Source: a bacterium (GTDB lineage Bacteria; Krumholzibacteriota; Krumholzibacteriia; LZORAL124-64-63). Taken from it: a DNA stretch of 55,392 nucleotides. Each line of letters begins with the position of its first letter. The stretch's first letter is position 1. The stretch is from assembly GCA_018814885.1 (NCBI GenBank), contig JAHIYU010000087.1, positions 1 through 55,392 on the forward strand. Reading direction: 5' to 3'. The notes under the pieces were generated by a model. The model saw nothing but the letters and a program-made list of their open reading frames with translations, made no database searches and was not told the DNA's origin. Position numbers and translations under genes: made by a program. Shown here piece by piece: positions 49,147-55,392 of this stretch.

Positions 49147-49659
49147 TCACGGGGCCGCGTCGAACTCGCTGCGGTACTTCACGACGCCTTCGATGCCCGC
49201 CATGGCGTCCTGGTCGTAGACGACGGCCATGAAGGCTTCGCCGGGTACATCCTCCCACTGGCAGGTCAGACCGAGCCGCGAGGCGATCTCGAAACCGAAG
49301 CGCGGGTAGAAATCCGGATGCCCGAGCACGATCACGAACGGACAGCCGCGCGTCTTCAACTCGGACAAGCCGCGCTCGACCAGCAGGGAGCCGATGCCCT
49401 GCCGCTGGCGCAGGGGCGCCACGGCCATGGGCGCCAGTCCCATTCCGACGATGGTCTGGCCCTCGGCCTCGATCCGGGCGGGCGTGAACAGGATGTGTCC
49501 GACGACCTGAGCGTCGTCCTCGGCGACCAGGGAGAGGGCGTCGGGGCAGGTCAGGCGCAGCCTGTCGACGAGGTCCGCCTCGTCCGGCTGCGCGAAGGCC
49601 AGCTCGTTGATCAGGCGCACGGCGGGGATGTCGGCGGGTTGCTCGGGTCTGATCAGCAT
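49147..49659 (-). CDS. GNAT family N-acetyltransferase (COG3153/YhbS-like)
   Basis: The product has 170 residues. The acetyl-CoA-binding motif A is VAPLRQRQGIGSLLVERGL (Q/RxxGxG/A). The segment GHPDFYPRFGFEIASRLGLTCQWE with GEAFMAV matches the YhbS/COG3153 branch. The opening MLIRPEQPADIPAVRLINE is usual for GNAT enzymes. The substrate is unknown. The start overlaps the methyltransferase stop by seven bases, so they are co-translated. Confidence 0.9.
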   Translation of the reverse strand: MLIRPEQPADIPAVRLINELAFAQPDEADLVDRLRLTCPDALSLVAEDDAQVVGHILFTPARIEAEGQTIVGMGLAPMAVAPLRQRQGIGSLLVERGLSELKTRGCPFVIVLGHPDFYPRFGFEIASRLGLTCQWEDVPGEAFMAVVYDQDAMAGIEGVVKYRSEFDAAP

Positions 49660-50381
49660 GTCCGCTCCAGCATGTAGATGGTCCAGGGCGCGATTGCCGT
49701 CTCGCTCACCCAGGGGAAGGGCTCGTCGGACCGGCCCAGCGGCTTGCGCAAGTCGATCGCCGTCAGCCCTGCCGCCGCGTAGACCCTGGCGTAGTCCTCC
49801 GGCGACCAGACGATATCCTCCACCGGCCGCGCGTCCTCCACGTCCAGCATGACGATCTTCACCCGGTCGCCGCTGCGCGCCTGGCGGTTCTCGGGGAAAT
49901 CCCGCGTGGAGAACGAGGCCCACTCGTTGACATAGATCTCGGGCGACGAGACCAGGTTCAAGATCCGTCCGCGGTCGGACAGGACGCGCCGCAGGTCCGA
50001 GAAGAGGGCGACCTTGAGCTCCAGGGTGGGGATGTTGTCGAAGGTGAAGGAGGAGAAGACCAGGTCGAAGGCGCCGGAGGGGAGATCGCCGAGGTTGCCA
50101 TCGGGAACGAGACGGTATTCACCCTCGGGGTCGCGCTCGCGGGCGCGCGCGAGCATCTGCCGGGAGACGTCCACGCCCATCGTCTCGTATCCCAGGCTGC
50201 CCAGGAAACGGGTCGAACGTCCCGTACCGCAGCCGAAGTCCAGCGCCCGGCCGACGGTCGCGTGGCCGGCGATGAGCGCGGGCAGGTCGCGATAGGCGAG
50301 ATGGTACGTGCCGGGAAACTCGAGTTTGTCGTAGGAGGCGGCCCGCACATCGTCGCCGTAGACGTTTGTGAAATCCGTCAT
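49653..50381 (-). CDS. Class I SAM-dependent methyltransferase
   Basis: The 242-residue product has motif I ALDFGCGTGRST near residue 45, motif II GVDVS, and a motif IV-like FDLVFSSFTFDNIP. The rest fits a small-molecule methyltransferase fold (PF13649/PF08241). The C-terminal WSPEDYARVYAAAGL resembles the UbiE-like set. The target is unknown. The ATG at 50381 follows AAAGAGG. It belongs to the RND-permease operon, or to a two-gene unit with the acetyltransferase. Confidence 0.88.
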   Translation of the reverse strand: MTDFTNVYGDDVRAASYDKLEFPGTYHLAYRDLPALIAGHATVGRALDFGCGTGRSTRFLGSLGYETMGVDVSRQMLARARERDPEGEYRLVPDGNLGDLPSGAFDLVFSSFTFDNIPTLELKVALFSDLRRVLSDRGRILNLVSSPEIYVNEWASFSTRDFPENRQARSGDRVKIVMLDVEDARPVEDIVWSPEDYARVYAAAGLTAIDLRKPLGRSDEPFPWVSETAIAPWTIYMLERTC

Positions 50382-50495
50382 CGCGAAGCCTCTTTGCCGT
50401 GTTGCACAACCTGTCGGGGTGTCCGAACGCCTCTAGCGTGCACGACCGTGGGTTGCGAAGCAAGGGTGAAGACAGGTGGTGTCAACCGGAGCCTA

Positions 50496-50792
50496 TCACG
50501 ATGAGCCTGCTGGCAAGCATGCGATCACCATCCCCTTCATGATGGCGACACCCACAACTTTCAATGACTTGCCGGCGGCAGATGATATCCCCAGATGCGT
50601 GATCGACTGCACGTCTGCGGTCGCCAGATCGGCCCGTTCGCTGCCGTGGTTGGTGGGCTCGCCGACATCGACGCGCGCCGGGGTGCCGCGCGGCCGCTCC
50701 AGCACGTCGGCGGACATCGCGGTGGGCAGGCCGAAGGCGAGCTCGCGCTCTATCCAGGGGGGGCTTGTGAGCCATCCCATTCCTCCTGTCAC
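50496..50792 (-). CDS. Small ORF coupled to the RND permease gene (98 aa), function unknown
   Basis: The GTG start (50792) overlaps the TGA of the RND permease gene as GTGA, the same coupling seen between the two permeases. The frame has strongly G/C third positions over most of its length (for example in WIERELAFGLPTAMSADVLE), as do true genes here. There is no signal peptide and no clear membrane span except a mild hydrophobic stretch at the C-terminus (VVGVAIMKGMVIACLPAG). No family was recognised. An alternative frame from ATG 50775 has a better-spaced ribosome binding site but encodes an arginine-rich, shadow-like sequence, so I prefer this one with caution. Confidence 0.45.
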   Translation of the reverse strand: MTGGMGWLTSPPWIERELAFGLPTAMSADVLERPRGTPARVDVGEPTNHGSERADLATADVQSITHLGISSAAGKSLKVVGVAIMKGMVIACLPAGSS

Positions 50793-53700
50793 GCCGCCCC
50801 CCCCCGCACGCGTAACAGGCGGCCGATCATCCGCCCGGCGCCTCCGATCCCGTCCTCGGCCAGCGTCGCCGTGGTGGGCAACAGCACCGACGTCAAAAAA
50901 GTGCTGACGAAGAGCCCGCCCATGATCACCAGGGCCATGGAGTAGTAGTACACGCCGCCCAGCGACGGTTTCTGCACCACGATGGGCACCAGGCCGATGA
51001 GCGTGGTGACGGCCGTCATCAGGATCGGACGCAGCCGCTCGCGGCCTCCGGTGAGCATTGCCTCGGTGCGGTCCATGCCGTTGCGGCGATACTGGTTGAT
51101 GTGCTCGAGCATGACGATGCCGTTGTTGACGACGATGCCGATCAGCAGCAGCAGCCCGATGGCCGCCGGCTGGTCGAAGGACGTGCCGGTCAGAAACAGC
51201 GTCCAGACGGCGCCGGCCAGCGCGAAGGGCAGCGACACCATCAGGGCCAGGGCCTGGCGCACCGACTCGAACAGGCCCGCCATGACAGCGAACACCAGCA
51301 GCAGGGCGAGCAGCAGGTTGGTCAGGAACTCCTTGGACTGCTCCTGGCGGCGCTGTTGCCAGTCGCCGAAAGTCCAGCGGTAGCCGAACGGCATCTCCAG
51401 GCCCGCCAGCGCCGCCTCGATCAGGGGCATGTACTGCTCGCTGGTGCCCTCCTCGAAGCGGGCGTTCACCCAGATGCTGGTCAGGCGGTTGTCGCGCTGG
51501 ATGTTCTCGCGTCCCTCCTTCTCGACGAAGTCGGCGACCGCGGCCAGCGGCACCTTCTCACCCTCGGCCGTGAGCAGGGGCAGGTTCTGCAGCTGGGACA
51601 GGCTCTCGGTCTGTTGCTCGTCGAGGGTCAGGCGCATCTCCCGCTCGCCGTCCTCGGTGCGGAAGCGTTGCAGGCGTCGGCCGCGGTAGGTCAGGCCCAC
51701 CACCTCGGCCATCTGGTCCGGCGTGACGTCGTAGCGGGCGACCAGGTCGCGGTCGGGCTGGATGTGCAGCTCCTGCTGCGCCTCCTGGTGGCGGGTCTCC
51801 ACGTTCAACAGGCCCGGCACGGCCTCCACGCGCGCGACGGCCTCCTCGGCCAGGCGCATCAGCACCTCCGTGTCCTCACCCACGAGCTGGAAGCCGATGC
51901 GCTTGCCGCCGCCGTGATGGCGCCAGCCCTGGCGCTGCTCCTCAACCTCCAGCGTGACGCCGGCGATCTCGGGCAGCAGGCGGGGCAGCAGGCGGCGCAG
52001 CCTGGCGATGTTCTCCTCGTTGGCCTCGCCGTCCTCGAGGTAGATGCGCGACATGGTCCAGCGGTCGTTCCAGAAGCTGTACACGGACTGGGCCTTCATC
52101 TCCTCGCGATGCGGATCCAGCGCCGCTTCCACGACATCAACCACGGCCTCGCACCCCGCGAGGGTCATCTCCTCGCTGAAGTCGTAGCGGACCTGCACGA
52201 AGAGCTCGCTCTGGCTGGTGTCGAAATTCTTCTCCACCTTGCCGAAGGGATAGACCGCCGACGCGATCACCGCCAGGCCCACCACCGGCGCGATCCAGCG
52301 GTGGCGCAGGTTGCCGGCGAGTACGCGCTGGTAGCGCGCCTCCAGCCACAGCATGGCCCGTCCCCTGGGCCGCGGCTTCGCGCGGATGTACTTCGAGGTG
52401 GCCAGGGGGATCAGGGTCTGGCTGATGAACAGCGACGCCAGCAGCGTCAAGCAGACCGTGATGCCGAGCTCCTTGAGGTACAGATTCATCTCGCTGGGCT
52501 TGTTGAAGATCAGCGGGATGAAGACGATCACCGACGTCAGCGTGGCCGCGACGACCGCCGTGCTCACTTCGCGCGCGCCCAGGCGGGCGGCGGTGCGGCG
52601 GTCGGCGCCCAGTTCGCGGTGGCGGAAGATGTTCTCCATGACTACCACGGCGTTGTCCACCAGCATGCCGATGCCCACGATCAGGCCCAGCAGGGTGAGC
52701 GTATTGAGCGACTTGCCCTGGCTCCAGACGATGCCGCAGGTGACGATCAGCGAGAAGGGGATGCACGACACGGCCACGAAGGTCGTCGACAGGCGGCGCA
52801 GGAAGCCGAAGAGCACCAGCGAGGCCAGGATCGTGCCGAAGACGCCCGTGAACGCGAGGTCGCGCAGGGTCTTGCGGATCTCCCGGCCCTGGCTGAACCA
52901 GATCAGGAAGTTGACGCCCTCGAGTTCCGGATCGTCGTTCATGGCCGCGATGGCTCTCTCCAGCGCGTCGCAGACCTCCACGGTGTTGGCCTTCGACTCC
53001 TGCGAGACGGTCACCCCGACGGCGAAATCGCCGTCCAGGTGGCGGCCGTATTCCAGGGGCGGCTCGCGGTAGAGCACGTCGGCCACGTCGTCGACGCGCA
53101 GCCCGTCGGCGCGCAGGGGCAGGCCGCGGATCTGTTCGACCGTGGACAGGGTGCCCACGGTGCGCAGGGTATAGCGCGAATCGCCTTCGACGATCCGGCC
53201 AAGCGATTGGTCGAAGTTGCCGCCGCGCAGTATCCGGGCCACGCTGCGCACGTCGATGTTGTGCAGTTCCAGGTCCGCGATCCGTAGGTTGATGCGCACC
53301 TCGCGGGGGTTCACGCCGTCCAGGCGCACCTGCGCCACGCCGGGGATGCGCTCCAGCGGCCGGATGATCTTGCGGTCGAGCAGGTCGTAGCTCTCGGACA
53401 GGTCGCGCGGGGAGCTGAGGCGGCCCTCGAGGACGGGCATGTCGGCGTCGCGGGCGTCCCAGTTGGAGCTGACCTGGATGTCGCCCATGTCGTCCGGCAG
53501 TTCGCCCCTGATCCGATCCAGGCGCTCCCAGACGTCCACGCGCGCCAGGTGCATGTCCATGCCCCAGTCGAAGCCCAGCCGGATGCGGCCGCCGTCGGTG
53601 CCGCAGCGGGACCACATGGTCTGCAGACCCTTGACCGAGCCCAGGGCGTCCTCGACGGGACGCACGATCATGCGCTCGACCTGTTCGGGCGAGGCGTTGT

Positions 53701-53854
53701 CGTAGGGCAGGTTGACGAACAGTTCCGGCTCGACGATGTCGGGCATGAACGCCAGGGGCAGACGCGCCAGCGCCACGCAGCCCAGCACCACCATGCTCAG
53801 CAGCAGCATCAGCGCGGTCACGGGACGTCGTATCGCGATCTCGGGCAGGGTCAC
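50789..53854 (-). CDS. RND-family efflux permease (HAE1/AcrB-like)
   Basis: This full-length protein of 1021 residues has the RND plan: TM1 (about 12-32), a large periplasmic porter loop, TM2-6 (around 330-540), a second loop, and TM8-12. The signature GMLVDNAVVVMENI, with the proton-relay aspartate, lies in TM4 near residue 395, and GIVVNNGIVMLEHINQYRRNG is the matching TM10 block. It exports substrates with a membrane-fusion protein and an outer-membrane channel; neither is in the window and they may lie upstream beyond its right edge. It overlaps the second permease by four bases (GTGA), suggesting a heteromultimer like MdtBC. Confidence 0.93.
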   Translation of the reverse strand: MTLPEIAIRRPVTALMLLLSMVVLGCVALARLPLAFMPDIVEPELFVNLPYDNASPEQVERMIVRPVEDALGSVKGLQTMWSRCGTDGGRIRLGFDWGMDMHLARVDVWERLDRIRGELPDDMGDIQVSSNWDARDADMPVLEGRLSSPRDLSESYDLLDRKIIRPLERIPGVAQVRLDGVNPREVRINLRIADLELHNIDVRSVARILRGGNFDQSLGRIVEGDSRYTLRTVGTLSTVEQIRGLPLRADGLRVDDVADVLYREPPLEYGRHLDGDFAVGVTVSQESKANTVEVCDALERAIAAMNDDPELEGVNFLIWFSQGREIRKTLRDLAFTGVFGTILASLVLFGFLRRLSTTFVAVSCIPFSLIVTCGIVWSQGKSLNTLTLLGLIVGIGMLVDNAVVVMENIFRHRELGADRRTAARLGAREVSTAVVAATLTSVIVFIPLIFNKPSEMNLYLKELGITVCLTLLASLFISQTLIPLATSKYIRAKPRPRGRAMLWLEARYQRVLAGNLRHRWIAPVVGLAVIASAVYPFGKVEKNFDTSQSELFVQVRYDFSEEMTLAGCEAVVDVVEAALDPHREEMKAQSVYSFWNDRWTMSRIYLEDGEANEENIARLRRLLPRLLPEIAGVTLEVEEQRQGWRHHGGGKRIGFQLVGEDTEVLMRLAEEAVARVEAVPGLLNVETRHQEAQQELHIQPDRDLVARYDVTPDQMAEVVGLTYRGRRLQRFRTEDGEREMRLTLDEQQTESLSQLQNLPLLTAEGEKVPLAAVADFVEKEGRENIQRDNRLTSIWVNARFEEGTSEQYMPLIEAALAGLEMPFGYRWTFGDWQQRRQEQSKEFLTNLLLALLLVFAVMAGLFESVRQALALMVSLPFALAGAVWTLFLTGTSFDQPAAIGLLLLIGIVVNNGIVMLEHINQYRRNGMDRTEAMLTGGRERLRPILMTAVTTLIGLVPIVVQKPSLGGVYYYSMALVIMGGLFVSTFLTSVLLPTTATLAEDGIGGAGRMIGRLLRVRGGAA

Positions 53855-55392
53855 GCCGCGCCCTCCCCTTCCGGATCTTCCGGCCGCTCGGTGGCATCCA
53901 CCCGCGACGGCACCGCCTGGTAGGCCGCGGGGATCACGACCAGCGTCAGCAGGGTGCTCAGCAGCAGGCCGCTGGCGACGGTGATGGCCAAGGGGGAGCG
54001 CAGCTCGGCGCCCTCGCCCCAGGCCAGGGCCATGGGGGTCAGGCCGAGGATGGTCGTCAGCGTGGTCAACAGGATGGGTCTCAGCCGGAGGTGTCCGGCG
54101 CGGATCACGGCCTCGGACTTCTCGACGCCGGCGCGGCGCAGCCGGTTGACGGTGTCGATCAGCACGATGGCGTTGTTGACCACGATGCCCACGAGCATCA
54201 CCGCGCCGATCAGCACGATCACGGTGACGGTCGTGCCGGTGATCAGCAGGCCGGCCACCACGCCGACGAGCGCCAGGGGGATCGTGGACATCACCAGCAG
54301 CGGGTGCAGGAAGGACTCGAAGGTGGCCGCCATCACGAGGTAGACGAGGAAGATGGCCAGGGCGATGGCGAAGCGCAGGCTGGCGAAGCTTTGCTCCATC
54401 TCCTCGTGCTGACCGCCCAGTTCCACGCTCAGGCCGGCCGGCGGCGGCGTGGCGGCCACGATGCGCGCGACGTCCACGATCGCGCTGCCCAGGCTGCGTC
54501 CCTCCAGGTTGGCCGACACCACGGCCGCGCGCTGCTGCTGCAGGCGATGGATCTCGGCGGGGCCGCGGGCCTCGGTCACGTCGGCCACGGCCAGCAGGCG
54601 CAGGGGTTCGCCGCCGGGGCCGGGCAGCACCAGGTTGCGCACGTCGCGTACGGATGCGCGATCCTGCTCGCGGTTGCGGATGCGGATGTCGATCTGGCGG
54701 TCCTCCTCCTTGAACCGCGTGGGCACCACGCCCAGCACGCGGTTCTTGAGGGTCTCCGACAGCACGCCCATGTCCAGGCCCAAAGACGCCAGGCGCTCGC
54801 GGTCGAAGACGACCTGCAACTCGGGGTTGCCCGCCTCCAGGGACGAGCGGACGTCGACCAGGCCGGGCACCGCCTCCAGCTCGCGGGACAGCTCCAGCGA
54901 GTAGGTGCGCAGCGCATCCAGGTCGTCGCCGAAGACGATCACCTCGACCGGCGTCTTGAGGCTGAAGTAGGCGGGCCGGCCGAACTTGACCTCCAGGTCG
55001 GGCAGCGTCTGGAACCGCGCGCGCAGGCGGTCGGCCACGGCGGCCTCCGCCTCGCCGCGCACGTCCGCGTCGAGCACGACGTTCAGCTGGCCCAGGTTCT
55101 CGGCCTTGGTGTTGATGGACAAACCGCCCGAGACCAGCCGGCTGCCGACGGTCGCGTAGTTGCGGGCGACGGCGGGCTCGGCGCTCGCCGCCTCCTCCAT
55201 GACGGCCATCGTGCGGTCGGTGGCGGCCAGGGACGCCCCCTCGGGCAGGTTCACCTCGAAGAAGAACTCCCCTTCGCTCATCTGCGGGATCAGCTCGTTG
55301 CCCAGCCAGCGCACGGCATAGAGCGAGGCGAAGAACAGCCCGAAGCCGATCAGCAGGGTCGCCGCCTTGCGCCGCAGGGCGCCGCGCAGCAG
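53851..55392 (-). CDS. RND-family efflux permease, C-terminal half (5' end outside window)
   Basis: The frame is open to the right edge of the window, so about half the protein (513 residues) is visible. It starts in the membrane segment before the second periplasmic loop (KAATLLIGFGLFFASLYAVR). The loop then begins GNELIPQMSEGEFFFEVNLP, followed by TM8-12 with GIVVNNAIVLIDTVNRLRRAG and RPILLTTLTTILGLTPMALA. Family and orientation match the neighbouring permease, and the genes overlap by four bases. Confidence 0.92.
   Translation of the reverse strand: MLRGALRRKAATLLIGFGLFFASLYAVRWLGNELIPQMSEGEFFFEVNLPEGASLAATDRTMAVMEEAASAEPAVARNYATVGSRLVSGGLSINTKAENLGQLNVVLDADVRGEAEAAVADRLRARFQTLPDLEVKFGRPAYFSLKTPVEVIVFGDDLDALRTYSLELSRELEAVPGLVDVRSSLEAGNPELQVVFDRERLASLGLDMGVLSETLKNRVLGVVPTRFKEEDRQIDIRIRNREQDRASVRDVRNLVLPGPGGEPLRLLAVADVTEARGPAEIHRLQQQRAAVVSANLEGRSLGSAIVDVARIVAATPPPAGLSVELGGQHEEMEQSFASLRFAIALAIFLVYLVMAATFESFLHPLLVMSTIPLALVGVVAGLLITGTTVTVIVLIGAVMLVGIVVNNAIVLIDTVNRLRRAGVEKSEAVIRAGHLRLRPILLTTLTTILGLTPMALAWGEGAELRSPLAITVASGLLLSTLLTLVVIPAAYQAVPSRVDATERPEDPEGEGAA

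Noticed and set aside
50482..50775. ATG-started frame with an ideal ribosome binding site after the RND gene
   Set aside because: The product is arginine-rich with shadow-like composition, and codon bias favours the overlapping frame at 50496-50792.
1..55392. CRISPR arrays, insertion sequences, tRNA and rRNA genes
   Set aside because: No regularly spaced short repeats, transposase, cloverleaf or rRNA-like sequence was seen on either strand.

Overview
This is a 55.4 kb window of high-GC chromosomal DNA from a diderm (outer-membrane) bacterium. Several genes encode secreted proteins ending in FlgD-like immunoglobulin sorting domains (P-N-P-F-N-P motif). There is also a PorV/UPF0164-like outer membrane protein, lamin-tail domains, a 6-bladed beta-propeller protein and LPS-type glycosyltransferases. 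Together these suggest the FCB superphylum or a neighbouring candidate phylum such as Krumholzibacteriota or Eisenbacteria. That placement is inferred from gene content; no rRNA or tRNA gene is visible.

Layout. 1-1.2 kb: the end of a membrane glycosyltransferase and a small membrane protein. 1.3-1.55 kb: a strong sigma70-type promoter followed by about 170 nt without a gene and an intrinsic terminator, a candidate small RNA. 1.56-5.25 kb: a two-gene M16 peptidase operon (one active, one degenerate subunit). 5.4-9.0 kb: two tandem ABC-2 type exporters in one operon. 9.2-10.4 kb: a PLP-dependent trans-sulfuration enzyme. 10.4-11.15 kb: a small membrane protein flanked by two very long perfect hairpins whose loops are conserved although their stems differ. 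11.15-19.6 kb: a long, tightly overlapped housekeeping operon on the minus strand (ltaE, trkA, trkH, nadE, rsmI, CDP-alcohol phosphotransferase, tmk, ctpA-like). 19.7-24.9 kb: HU, a small FN3 lipoprotein, an M50 protease, a heptosyltransferase-like GT9, rsgA, a PtsN-like EIIA and a zinc-ribbon protein. Two sigma54-like promoters lie in this part. 25.0-26.3 kb: a stand-alone ClpB-D2-like AAA+ ATPase.

26.5-37.5 kb holds the most distinctive locus, a five-gene minus-strand operon. In transcription order it encodes a 1490-residue lamin-tail repeat protein with a C-terminal sorting domain, a PorV-like barrel, an 843-residue protein joining ComEA-like helix-hairpin-helix regions to a beta-barrel, a second outer-membrane barrel and a UshA-like 5'-nucleotidase. 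My hypothesis is that it handles extracellular DNA or nucleotides at the cell surface.

37.7-40.9 kb: an O-antigen-ligase-like protein, Mrp/ApbC and a GT2 glycosyltransferase. 41-49 kb: a run of secreted proteins (three sorting-domain loci, one a headless remnant and one broken by an in-frame TGA), small membrane and zinc-ribbon proteins, and a propeller protein. 49-55.4 kb: a GNAT acetyltransferase, a methyltransferase, a small coupled ORF and two RND-family permeases, the second cut by the window edge.
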